Part shown: piece after piece, positions 1-10,366 of the stretch
Position numbering within the stretch: position 1 is the stretch's first letter
Layout: the number at the start of each line of letters is the position of its first letter
NCBI GenBank assembly: GCA_964020975.1
Contig: OZ026628.1
Span: 53,978,971-54,042,970, forward strand
Source: Hermodice carunculata
Taxonomy: Eukaryota > Annelida > Polychaeta > Eunicida > Amphinomidae
Reading direction: 5' to 3'
DNA length: 64,000 bases
Program-made: the position numbers and the translations under genes
Notes under the pieces: model-generated
What the model was told of the DNA's origin: nothing
Database searches by the model: none
The model's input: the letters and a program-made list of their open reading frames with translations, nothing else

Positions 1-87
1 GTTTGTATCAATTAATAATACCACACTGAAAAGTACCTATTATCACTCACCCTTGTTGCCTCAATCATAATTTCTATTGCTTTTTTT

Positions 88-103
88 GGGGGGGGGGGGG
101 GGG
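88..103. repeat. poly-G tract
   Basis: An uninterrupted run of 16 G preceded by a T tract. It is one of sixteen G or C runs of 10 nt or more in the window. Confidence 0.95.
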
Positions 104-119
104 AGCTAATTGTATGCTT

Positions 120-326
120 CAATTTTTTTTATTTTAGACATGTTTAAATTTCCACCCTTCTTGTTTGTTTGACATTTTCACAGAAGTTTTAATTTCACTA
201 TTTTGGACACAATTCCTATTTCAAGCAATGTTAAGACACAATGTTGCTGTGTTTTTACTTTTTTTAAGTCTTTTGCTATCAGGGAAATAGGTGAAAGTAA
301 AACACCAAAATTAAAGCAATTAGCAG
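120..326 (-). mobile_element. Family E TA-flanked MITE, 5' end worn
   Basis: The right end reads AAATTAAAGCAATTAGCAG followed by TA, matching the family E end (CWGTAAATTGC inverted). The interior carries the family's recurrent words (TTTTAATTTCACTATTTTGGACA, split here as TTTTAATTTCAC and TTTTGGACA; GGGAAATAGG). The left terminus is no longer recognisable. It is a plain non-autonomous Tc1/mariner-or-pogo-type derivative with no transposase. Confidence 0.6.
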
Positions 327-1087
327 TACTCGATGCTCATAACTGTCCATACCGTAACATCACTTGTCTTTGCTGTGTATTTTTATTTTCTGTCACTCAT
401 TTTGCTGCTACATAACCCCACGAAATAAAAACACTATACATACTAATATTTTAACATAAGTTTAATATGAACTACGTCCACAGTTGTGAGATTATCATGA
501 GTTAAATCAATGAGATTTGAAAGTGTGAACACGTGAGTAATAAGAACATTTATTGTAGTTCCTGGACTATGGGCATATATGTTGCATGCAAAGATAATTC
601 CATGTTGCCATGGAAACAGAACTTCAAAGTTACATTTACATGTAGTAAATCTCTAAATCCCTTTGATATACTACATTACATCATTTTGTGACACATATAT
701 AATCCGGTACAACAAAATGCTGTTAATTTATGCTCCTATAAACAGATGTACATGTGCTGGGCCAAGTCATGTGACCTGAGGCAGCAATTTCATTGGAACA
801 TTAACATGTTTACATGCAACTTATTCGAAGCGTTATTTTTTTTATGCATATCCATAAATGTGTTTTCACAATTGCACTGTGCAGTTCATCAGTTTGTGTG
901 TGGAGAGTACACAGGTTTTGTCTGGTTTGACACAAAGGATTTATAATGTACAAAGACCAGCATGATGCCTCCAGCTTTCCTGTTAACAAATCAGTACACG
1001 ACCACCATGACCACAGGGTGTGCACCTATAACATGCCTCGTCTGTATTGTCATTCAGTGCAAACCTATATATATATATATATACATA

Positions 1088-1265
1088 CAGTAGTGCCTGC
1101 AATTTAAGACCACTGCCACGAGAGACCACCTGGCTTTTGTGACCACATTTTTGATAACACAAGGCTTAATTCTTTGTACATTTACCTCCAATTTGATGCC
1201 ACCTGTTACATGTGACCATTTTTGGCTGGCAGAAGGGGTGCTCTTTTAACTAGCAGGTACCGCTG
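1088..1265 (+). mobile_element. Family A TA-flanked MITE (178 bp)
   Basis: Starts CAGTAGTGCCTGC after a TA and ends GCAGGTACCGCTG before CA (a decayed TA). Internal GAGACCACCTG, TGTGACCA and GGCTGGCAGAAGGGG blocks match the better copies at 31995 and 55535. Its length is exactly the same 178 bp as those two. No coding capacity. Confidence 0.75.
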
Positions 1266-1459
1266 CATATATAACATATATTGCACCATCTCCAGTCTAC
1301 CATCTAATTACTTAAGATGTACTCCGGGTTTTTTGGCATGTTTTGGCAAAATTGTGTCATTCTTGACATCTTTGGCAAATTCACAGCAAATCACATGTCA
1401 AACTCACTGTATTAAATGTCTGCGCAAGTTGCTCACTACAGCTGCCCTTCTGTGGATTA

Positions 1460-1666
1460 CAGTGTTGCCAACCTGCTAAACTTAAAATCCGGGAGATAAA
1501 AAGTAAAATTACGGGAGGTTGATAAATTAATATGAAATATAGAAGGGAAATATTGATGAAATTCCGGGAGGTGACTCAAAATTGTCAAAAATCCACACTT
1601 TTTCAAATATTTTTAGCATAAAATTCCGGGAGTCTCCCGGGGAATCCGGGAGGGTTGGCAACACTG
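1460..1666. mobile_element. hAT-like MITE with CAGTGTTGCCAACC ends
   Basis: Terminal inverted repeats are CAGTGTTGCCAACC on the left and GGTTGGCAACACTG on the right, a perfect 14-bp match. The interior repeats CCGGGAG several times on both strands. CAGTG-starting ends are typical of the hAT superfamily. It sits inside a 24-bp minisatellite, and GGATTA lies directly on both sides, so the expected 8-bp duplication cannot be separated from the array's own repetition. Confidence 0.75.
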
Positions 1667-1816
1667 GGATTACCATGAGAGCCCTTGTGTGGATTACTAT
1701 GAGAGCCCTTGTGTGGATTACTATGAGAGCCCTTGGGTGGATCCCCATGAGAGCCCTTGGGTAGATTACCATCAGAACCCTTGGGTGGATTACTATGAGA
1801 GCCCTTGGGTGGATTA
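1667..1816 (+). repeat. 24-bp minisatellite, about 6 units
   Basis: The unit is of the type ATTACTATGAGAGCCCTTGG plus GTGG. GCCCTTG recurs at 1681, 1705, 1729, 1753, 1777 (variant) and 1801, exactly 24 bp apart. Because 24 is a multiple of three, both strands show repetitive open frames that should not be read as protein. A detached half-unit (GCCCTTCTGTGGATTA) lies at 1444-1459 on the other side of the hAT-like insertion. Confidence 0.9.
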
Positions 1817-2125
1817 GATATTTTGTGTTCCCTTGGTCACCTTCCTCAAAATAAAATTTCAAATATATACCCACATGACTGATCCACAAATTTGACTTTT
1901 GCAACTGAGGTAACACACAACACACTGTTATGACATGTACAAGATGTGAATTGTTGTTTGTCAACAACCACAGGCAGTCTATTTGTGCCAAAAAGCATCA
2001 CAATTACCATGCTTCCTGGCAACATATCCACAAACGATCTACACGGTATCTCCAAGCGATGACATATATATACTGCGGGAGGTAAACAGTTAAAAATGAA
2101 AAAAAAAATCAAAATTTTGACTCAC

Positions 2126-2207
2126 CATTGAAAGATGCAGACTTGGAAGAGGAACAATTGAGGAGTGAAGCGCACACAGATGCCAGGGGGGCTCCAGTGG
2201 GGCCAAC
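2126..2207 (-). other. Candidate 82-nt internal exon (minus strand)
   Basis: Read on the minus strand, a pyrimidine-rich acceptor (TCTATCTTCTACCTACAG) precedes 82 nt that are open in all three frames, followed by a good donor (AATG then GTGAGTCAA). The segment is more G+C-rich than its surroundings and overlaps no recognised repeat. The three translations are not recognised; one begins Val-Gly-Pro-Thr-Gly-Ala-Pro. All-frame openness over 82 nt can arise by chance, so this rests mainly on the splice signals. Confidence 0.28.
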
Positions 2208-2229
2208 CTGTAGGTAGAAGATAGAGTTA

Positions 2230-3420
2230 CAATGGTACAAGCTCTGCCTGGATCTTCCTATCTGGGAAGCCTGCCCTCCCTGGGTGGCCAGGGATGGTCA
2301 GAACTGCTCAGAAAGACACCAACACCCTATCTCATCTGGCTCTTCAGGAGACCACCTAATTTTCAGACATGGCTCATTTGTTCTGGGCCTTGCACCCCCC
2401 AGGGGGCCATAAATTCCCAATGATGCCCCCTGGGTAATTGGGTGCTCTCCATAAAGGGCCACTCTCTCATGCCCCTAATAAATGTATCTGGCTGTACCCC
2501 TCTGGGCGGCGGAGACCACAGAGTTTTGGTACCAAAAAAGTTGGCAAAGAAAAGCTAATTATTTTCCAATAAATTACATGTTTTCTTACATATGTTTCTA
2601 ACATCTTCGCACTTGAAAAAACAAAAGGATTTGTAACCCTGAAGGTAAAAACACCCTTTTGACATGTCCTCCGACTTTCTTCAATACAAATGAGGTCAGA
2701 CCTATGGGCAACTGTTCTCAAAACAAATTGCCATTGCAATATGTGCATGCCTCAGTTATCCTCGGAATTCCTGGGAAAAAAGGCGTTGAAGCAAAAAGGT
2801 GCCAATTAAACTCACAACCTTTGGTACTTCAAATTTATTTGTTATCATTTTTCTTTTAATTGCGAGAAAAATCAAGGAAAGGACATCATCAGGAAACTGC
2901 CCCAAGAAAAAAAAATTAATTTATTTTTTTTAAAACATGGAAGTCATACACCAGGGGGAAAAAAACCCAGGTTACCTAATAAACTAAACATCAGTTAATT
3001 AATTTTTCTGCTATTCTTGAATTTTTCTCAGCCCTGAAAGTCTGAGCATAAAAAGCTAAGAAAAATACTTTGCATGTTGGACAACGAACATTTTAAGATA
3101 ACTTTGATCACTTAACTTAGAAAATGAACACTAATTGGTTAAAAAAAAATCATTGTACAGAAAGTTTGGTAGCTAGTAATGGTGTGTAACTTGGAAGTAG
3201 GGTTATAATTGGCTTGGTAAGGTCGCTATCTGTACACATACCAGTTATATATATATGACCACTCTGGGCATTCTCCACTGATAAACCGATACCGCCACTC
3301 ATGCACCAAATTTAAACTGGCAGATCTTATCAGTGGCATATTCTGATGCAACTTGTTGCTTATCAGTTTGATTGCCATGGAAGCAATATCTGCAGCATCA
3401 TGATACACCTATTGCATTAT
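2230..3420. other. No feature recognised
   Basis: Mostly unique sequence with a moderately G+C-rich part at 2230-2530 (several CC(C)TGGG words) and A/T-rich sequence after it. No inverted-ended element, RNA gene or convincing exon was seen. Confidence 0.4.
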
Positions 3421-3424
3421 GAGA

Positions 3425-3830
3425 GGGGCACATTTTTGGTGGGGAGGGGGGGGGGGTGCAGCTCAAGCAACCTTTCAAAAACCCACCCTTTGTTAAGGCA
3501 CTTTTTTTTTTTTTTTTTATAAAACTGATACCTTTGTTAGGGAATTTTTAAACTGACATAGTAGAACATATGGTCCCGAAAGTGCTCCAGGAAGAAAATT
3601 TTGACCTTAGTGTGGGGAATTTTTCCTAATTTTGGCCCATACAAGAGGAAAATGAATGTTTTTTTATAGGGAATTTTTGGTAAAACACTGGACCTTTGTT
3701 AGGGAAATTTCACTGAAAACATGCGCCTTCAGAGTGGTCACTAATAGGAGTACACCCCTGCCCCCCCCCCCCCCGAGGGGTTGGATGGGGGGGGGGGGAG
3801 AAGGCCAGGGTGATAGATAAGCAAATGTGC
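3425..3830. repeat. Degenerate repeat block with homopolymers
   Basis: Contains G11 at 3446, T18 at about 3501, C14 at 3761 and G12 at 3787. The phrase CCTTTGTTAGGGAA or close variants occurs three times (about 3480-3720), indicating an old internally duplicated repeat. Nothing coding. Confidence 0.55.
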
Positions 3831-3833
3831 ATA

Positions 3834-4004
3834 CAGTGGTCCATGTCTTTTTAAGATCCCTCTTATCATAAGCCACCTCTCTTGAAAGACCGCCATCCTT
3901 CTGCATAAAGTATGACATTTCTATCATATTGTCTCTCTCCACCCTTCTACAAAGCCCACTCTGGTGCTGCATTTGTGGTGACCTTACAAGAGGGGCACCA
4001 CTTG
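3834..4004 (-). mobile_element. Family C TA-flanked MITE (decayed)
   Basis: Starts CAGTGGTCCATGTC after TA and ends ACAAGAGGGGCACCACTTG. Internal AAGCCACCTCTCTTG, CTGCATAAAGTATG and GCTGCATTTGTGGTG match the complete copy at 4971-5148. About 171 bp. Confidence 0.75.
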
Positions 4005-4030
4005 ATTCCCTTATTGGTACACTTCCTTAA

Positions 4031-4239
4031 GGGGTCAGACATTTTTATCAATATTTTCACATTAGATATAGAGTACGTGGGGGGGGGGGGTCAAGATCAA
4101 TCTTTTAGCTGATTTTGAAAATGTTGATCAATATTCAGCCAAAAATTAACATTTAAAAGTACTCTTTTGGGGGAAGGGAGAGGGTTACAAGGGTACTCTG
4201 TATACACTTTTGAAAATGTTGATAATTTTGGCTGACCCC
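4031..4239. mobile_element. GGGGTCAG-ended MITE
   Basis: Inverted ends of about 28 bp pair GGGGTCAGACATTTTTATCA with GATAATTTTGGCTGACCCC. The left flank is TTAA and the right flank TTAT, suggesting a TTAA target with one change, although a 3-bp TTA/TAA target (Harbinger-like) is also possible. The interior repeats GAAAATGTTGAT. A partial relative lies at 7387-7415. Confidence 0.7.
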
Positions 4240-4254
4240 TTATTAGACCTCTCG

Positions 4255-4351
4255 TGTCTTTTGTTCTTTCTTTCTGTTTTCTTTGTTCTCTTTCTTTCTT
4301 TCTTCCTTTGTTTCTTTCTCTCTTTTCATTTTTTTTTGGGGGGGGGGGGGG
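4255..4351. repeat. TTTC-rich microsatellite running into poly-G
   Basis: A pyrimidine tract dominated by CTTT units ends in T9 followed by G14 (4338-4351). The abutting pyrimidine/poly-G arrangement recurs at 14967-14988 and 46106-46127. Confidence 0.9.
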
Positions 4352-4970
4352 TTGCAGTGCATTACCAGTCTTGTCCAGATATGAACACAAATATTTTGAA
4401 TTTTACTGAAAAAAAAAAACACTATTGAAAAGTTGGCTTGAAACATTTTGAGCGCTCCTGGAAATTAAACCATCCACCATATGAAACGCAAGTGACTTAG
4501 CACAAGGAGAGTTTATTGTCACGTTGACATAGACAATATATTGGAAATGTACATGCACACTTCTGTATAAAATGTGTGTTTTTGGTTATAATTGCCACGC
4601 ACCGGAAGGACAACGCACCACACAATATGTAAATCAATACGTATATTCTGCATATACCCTCCCCCCAACCGGCAACAAAGAAACTAAACTAAATTGTCAA
4701 AAAAGAAAAAAAAATGCCATTCATAATGTCACTTTTCACAAATTCAAATTGTGCTATGAAAAGCCATTTGTTCAGTTTGTCATTGTTTTGTGTTTTTTCC
4801 CATCACCACAAACAAATCAGGAGGAAGGACATATCTGATGGCAATCAATTCATTTAGCAGTACCTATGCTGCATTCATTATGTCTGTACTGATACCCAAG
4901 ACCCTTTTTTTTTCTTTTTTCTTTTTTCCTTTATCGCATTCATTCAGGGCCACTGGCAACTTTATATATA

Positions 4971-5148
4971 CAGTGGTCCCCCTCTTATAAGGCCCCTCTC
5001 ACCAGAGGCCATCCCTCTTAAAAGGCCAGCATTCTTGTGCAGAAAGTATGGTATTTCCATTATATTTTCCCCCTCAAGAGAGGCCACCTCTCTTATAAGG
5101 CCACTTTTGGGCTGCATTTGGGGTGGCCTTATAAGAGGGGGACCACTG
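4971..5148 (+). mobile_element. Family C TA-flanked MITE, complete (178 bp)
   Basis: Perfect or near-perfect ends: CAGTGGTCCCCCTCTTATAA on the left and TTATAAGAGGGGGACCACTG on the right, with TA on each side. AAGGCCAC-type words occur about five times inside. No transposase; mobilised in trans if at all. Family placement (Tc1/mariner/pogo-like) is inferred from the TA target and CAGT ends. Confidence 0.92.
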
Positions 5149-5344
5149 TACCACCATCTCAACTAATAAACCAGGCAGTTTCCTGTGTCAAATGTGCAGC
5201 TTCTGTTCATTTTTTTCGCTTTAATGTATGCTACCTTATCACAAGGCTTTATAAATTTATTGGTCCCCCACCATGAACTATAGGTTTGCACCCTGTCCTT
5301 CCGTCTGTCAAAGCTTGTCCCGGCCATTTTTTTTTTTTTTAATC

Positions 5345-5622
5345 GCAACACCCACACACTGGATACCCAGACACACCTTATACCTGAACACACCTGATAC
5401 CTGGACACACCGGATACCCGGACACATCTGATACCCAGACACACTGGATACCCCAGACACCCCTTATACCTGAACACACCAGGTACCTGGACACACCAGG
5501 TACCTGGACATACCTGATACCTGGAGACACCAGATTCCATGGCCACACCGGATACCCGGACACATCTGATACCCATACACACTTGATACCCGGACATGTT
5601 GGATACCCTGTCCACCCACCCC
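5345..5622. repeat. 17-bp minisatellite, about 16 units
   Basis: Units such as CTGATACCTGGACACAC follow each other with variation (GGATACCCGGACACA, TATACCTGAACACA). 17 is not a multiple of three, yet open frames span it because the unit lacks stops in several frames. These repetitive Val/Cys/Gly/Tyr frames are artefacts. Confidence 0.93.
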
Positions 5623-5744
5623 CTTTGCACACACATTTTTATTTGCTCTGTGACCTTGAAAACAAGTCGTGGAAGGGAGACTGGACTTTTGAATAAAACT
5701 ATGATGAAACTTATCTTCAAAGTTCACCCATAAAGAAGACAAAA

Positions 5745-5880
5745 ATTGGGTCTCTCCGGACAGGTAGTCTCTAATAACAGGTGTGGATAACGTGAAAAAT
5801 ACGAAATAAAGATTTGAAAATGTGGTCCTTCAAGGCCGGTGGTCTCTCATTGGAGAGGTTTGTCAAGACAGGGACTACTA
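5745..5880. mobile_element. Family B MITE fragment
   Basis: Contains GGTCTCTCCGGACAGGTAGTC, in parts GGTCTCTC and GACAGGTAGTC, then CCGGTGGTCTCTCATTGGAG and the right end GTCAAGACAGGGACTACTA before TA. The left end is not recognisable. Confidence 0.65.
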
Positions 5881-6645
5881 TAGACCAATAGTCGTGTGAA
5901 CAAGACAAGACTGATATGATACTTCTGTGAGCATGGAAGCTAGACCACTCAATATACCATGAATAAAACTGGTTAATAAAACAACATTGCCAGAAAAGGT
6001 CTTCTCTTTCCTATCTTGTTTTGTCCTGGGCGTCACTATGTCCACCACCAGCCAGCTTTATTTGGCCCGGGCGGGTGTCAATCTGTCAATCTGCCATGTA
6101 GAATCAATTGTCTCCCAATTAACCAAAGCTAGGATCAAGTCCTCTGAGTTACAAATGGATCCTGGTACAGAACTATGCACAGATAGCCAGCTCATTCCAA
6201 CCTGGGTCCCTGCGGACACTGGCATTCCCATACATTAGGGAATCCTAGAACATCGCTTGCCCTGGAATGGGTGAAATGTACTGATTGGGAAATGCCACAG
6301 TGTTAATTACCCAGAATTCCACAGTAATATATGCATAGCTTGGACTGGCACCTGGAGGCTACTGGCTCAGTCTTTATCTACTATAGGATAAATATCTCCT
6401 GGACCTACATAACTCAACAGTTGGTCTGTAGACAGACAGATCAGTGGCTGGAGCCAAGGGTCTCTCTGCTATCTCTCTTGGTCTGGGTAGCCTGCCCATC
6501 TCTATACTAAGCCTCTGATTTTGGCCTCTCCAGGGATACCCAGGACGAGGTCTGTCCAGTCTGACCATAACAAACTGGAGCCAATAGGCTGATGGTGGGG
6601 GATTGATGGTTCCTTTTGGGAATCTGAAATATATATATACATATA

Positions 6646-6831
6646 CAGGGAAACACCTCTTCAAAGACCACCCTAAGAGACGATAAAAATTGTGGTCTCT
6701 CAAGACAGGTGGTCTCTCACAGGAGGTATACATTTAACAAGGAAAGCACTAAGTAAATTATGCTGAAAGACTGGTCCTCAAGGACAGGTGGTCTCTCATT
6801 GCAGTAGTCTCTCATGCGAGGGGCCATCGTG
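6646..6831. mobile_element. Family B MITE (186 bp)
   Basis: Starts CAGGGAAACACCTCTTCAAA after TA and ends GAGGGGCCATCGTG before TA. Two GGTGGTCTCTCA blocks and AAGACCACC words are typical of family B. The left end is the CAGGGAAA variant also seen near 26990 and 42490. Confidence 0.65.
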
Positions 6832-7386
6832 TACATAGCTCTGACATGACTGGTACACAGCCCCTTCCACTTTCAAGCTTACTCTGAACATAACTGAAAA
6901 TGAATGTCGGTAGATTGATTTACAATAGGGTAGGGTCCCTTGAGAAGAACGCAATAATGAAAATGCCAAACTTTCTAGATGCACAAAGCGACTGGCTGCA
7001 TAGAGGTAAAAAAAATCTAGGGCCAGTCACTCTGAAAACCCGTGTCATTCACTTTGAATGTTCATTAGAAAGTTTACTGGCAGAGATTAAAAAAAAAATG
7101 AAGCATTCCCCTTACCCCCACCCCGACATAACTACACAAATAAAACAGCCTTGCAAGAAACAAAGTTTTGGCACAACTTTGAATGTAAGGGTGGCTGAAT
7201 TTACGTGCACATCAGACATTTTGGATGTAATTTGCTGACAAACACAGGACTTCTGGTGCAGGCGGAACCAGAGAGAAACAAACTGCATGAATCCCAAAGT
7301 ACATCAACAGTGCAGGCTTTAAAAGATGTTACTTTCAGTTGGGTAAGACACAAGACAAAAGCAATAAGTTTATCTCTTCTTCAGCA

Positions 7387-7415
7387 TTAGGGGTCAGACA
7401 TTGTTTATCATTGAC
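7387..7415 (+). mobile_element. Fragment of GGGGTCAG-ended MITE
   Basis: TTAGGGGTCAGACATTG followed by TTTATCATTGAC matches the left end of the element at 4031-4239. Confidence 0.45.
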
Positions 7416-7760
7416 CAGTAGGCCAACATTACCGCAATAAATCTCCCCATCTCATCGCTCAAGATCCAGACAGGAATCTTTATGTAGCCAGCAGATACAC
7501 TGCAGTATTACTCGTCCTCTCTGAGGGAACAGTCCACATGGAACAGTCCATGTCTATTGCCTTCTCACAAACTCAGACCTATTAACTATGTTGTCACCAT
7601 TTAATTACAAGGTGGGAAAACATCCAAGCACCAGGGGCAGCTGTCATTAACTCTCTACAGATTCGATGTAAATATATCCCTTAAACCAGACAGGTTTTTG
7701 GCACTGGGTAGCAGAATGTATTTTTGCCAATGCAAAGAGTGTGATTTACTGAAACAAACA

Positions 7761-8345
7761 TTTGAGTTGCTCTTGTTCTTTTTTTACAGACCACATTATC
7801 CGTTTGACACCCCCCTTTGTTCTTTTTTTTTTACAGACCATATTATCCCCGTTTGACACCCCTAGTGTTCTTTTTTTTTTTTACATACCATATTATCCCT
7901 TTGACACCCCCTTTGTTCTTTCTTTTTCTTTTTTACATACCATATTATTCGTTTGACACCCCCTTTGTTGTTTTTTTTAACATGCCTTATTATCCCCGTT
8001 TGACACCCCTTGTTCTTTTTTTTTTTTACATACCATATCATCCCTTTGACACCCCCTTTGTTCTTTCATTTTTTTTTTACATACCATATTATTCGTTTGA
8101 CACCCCCTTTGCTTTTCTTTTACATGCCTTATTATCCCCGTTTGACACCCCCTTTGTTCTTTCTTTTTTTTTTACATACCATATTATTCGTTTGACACCC
8201 CCTTTGCTTTTCTTTTACATGCCTTATTATCCCCGTTTGACACCCCCTTGGTTCTTTTTTTTTTTTTTTTTTACAGACCATGTTATCTGTTTGACACCCC
8301 CTTTGTTCTTTTTTTGCCTACCCTAATATCTCTGCTTGGCACCCT
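7761..8345 (+). repeat. T-rich minisatellite, about 11 units of 45-60 bp
   Basis: Each unit is a poly-T run, TACATACCATATTAT or TACATGCCTTATTAT, a short variable word (TCG, CCC, CCCCG) and TTTGACACCCCC. Unit variants alternate in a higher-order pattern, notably around 8060-8250 where a two-unit block is duplicated. Open frames (Phe/Tyr/Pro-rich) that cross it reflect repetition, not coding. Confidence 0.93.
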
Positions 8346-9169
8346 CTTCTCTTTTAACAATATATACAAATGCTAACATAATGTAGATATTCAAAAACTT
8401 CTATCATTAACTATGCAAATGTAGTTTTATGATATTTTAAAGAACGGTCTAACTTTGGGTCTCATAATGTGAAAAACATGTTTGAGCACATGTAGTGATC
8501 AATACAAATGATATGGTAATTTGTGTATCCCTGTGGCAATGTCTGGAATCAGGGTCTTCACTTGTCCCTCAGCATTTCTATGTAAAATTCGAGAAAGTAC
8601 CAGTTAGATTTCTACAAAGATCAAAGTCTGCACTAGTATCGCCTCAAAATTTGCCTGTCTGAGAAAACAGATGTACGGCTTGCCTGGCAAGGTCCAACAC
8701 TGTGAATGGACGTGTCCTTTATCCCCCTCTACACTCTTCCCTTTTTTCACCCTCAGTTGAACACCAAAAGTGCCTTAACTAGCACAAAAACAATGTTAGT
8801 ACAAAAACATAAACAAACAGTGACTAGCGGTGCAAATAAAATGGACTAATGTAGCAAGTCGGTCAATTTAAAGCAATGCCCTTGTGAGTTCCATGCCAAT
8901 AGCCTTAGGCATCCACCAGAGGGCTCTGATCGCAACTTGCCAATCCAGAGACCATCCCATAATTATAGGCCTGCCCCACCTGTCCACTCATTTTCTTGTC
9001 ACGTAATTTATAGCTACATCTATGCTAATGTTTTGAAGTATAACACCTCTAATTGGTATATTATTCTCAACTGATAACACATGCCCACCTTGAACCTCTC
9101 TGATCCTGTTCCAGATCAGATAATGAGCAACTGTCTCCCACCTTCCAGACATCAAAATCACAAGAATAC
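8346..9169. other. No feature recognised
   Basis: Unique-looking sequence with no inverted-ended element, long open frame or RNA gene that can be supported. Confidence 0.4.
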
Positions 9170-9373
9170 CCTAAATTGCTTTAATTTCACTCTACACTTA
9201 TTTTCCCTTATTTCGCTGATGGCACAAGACTGAAAACGAAAACACAGTGAAGTAGTATTTTAACACTGTTTGAACAGAAATTGTCCAAAACAGTGAAATT
9301 AAAACTACAGTGATGTGTCAAAAAAATAAAAAAACGTGAAAATTTATAAACCTGAAAATAAAGCAATTTACGG
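9170..9373 (+). mobile_element. Family E TA-flanked MITE
   Basis: Starts CTAAATTGCTTTAATTTCAC and ends AATAAAGCAATTTACGG before TA. The middle holds TCGCTGATGGCACAAGAC and AACAGTGAAATTAAAAC, both found in the copies at 27694, 33370 and 48328. No coding potential. Confidence 0.85.
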
Positions 9374-10317
9374 TATACTGTAAGACATGCCACAATAATG
9401 GTTACTAGTAACATGTAAGCCCTCCAGAGGGGTCCTGACACAGACCTCATGTTATGATTGCTTTCAGTACCTTATTTTGCCTCCAGATGCAGACTCATTT
9501 TTTTTTGTTTTGAATGAAAATATATTCATCAAAAACGTGGCATCCTTGTAAATTCACACTTTTCTTCTAGCAGGAAAATTATCACTATCCAGTTTGTCGA
9601 AATGATACAGAAAGATTTCCATCTTTGATATTTTAACCTTTAATGTTTTCCCTTTTTTTACATTTAAACATGTGCAAACATGCCACAGTAACTCATCGAG
9701 CAATTATCAGTTACATGTTTGTCCACTTGCCCCGGTGGACTCCTGGTGACACAGGCTTTTGGCAGTGTTGGACTCGGGCATGAATAGTTTACTGGTTACT
9801 CTCACTACACATACATGTAGCGCCGGCCTGTAGACATCAACGAGACATGACAGCAAACATGAACTAATCACACAGTTATAACTTCCCATAAATGTGAACA
9901 TGCGAAGCATTGAATTAATCTGCTATTTACACGAGAAATTGCTGTGTACAATAAGCATTGGTATTGGACGTTCTGAGATTGAAAACGGCATGTTGTGCTG
10001 CTAGAGTGCAGTCCATCAGGTATAAATATAGAGGAGAGCCACACAAACAACTGAATACTTCAATCAATGGACTAAGTCAAGCTGGACACTCATCAAGGCC
10101 AGGTATAACCACTCACTGCTCCCGCTCCTGTATCAATTTCAACCAAGTGCTGGAGTTTCCGCAAAGAGTAAGAAAAGATTCCCACCACTCGGTTTATTTA
10201 TGTCTAGTCTCTTGTCACTTTGTTGGTTTTTAGGTTTCACGGGCCAAATAAGTAGCAAATTTTGATGATGCAATTCCACTGCAATTTCTATGGCTTCATT
10301 CCAAATCAGAAATGTGC

Positions 10318-10366
10318 ATCTGTCTGTCTGTCTGTCTGTATATCTATCTATCTGTCCGTCCATCCA
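10318..10366. repeat. CTGT/CTAT tetranucleotide microsatellite
   Basis: A run of CTGT units grades into CTAT and then CTGTCCGTCCATC. Confidence 0.9.

Noticed and set aside
5163-5742. Repetitive Val/Cys/Gly/Tyr frames, minus strand
   Set aside because: Produced by the 17-bp minisatellite.
7762-8326. Phe/Tyr/Pro-rich frames up to 169 codons
   Set aside because: Produced by the T-rich minisatellite; unit lengths vary, which would break a real repeat protein.
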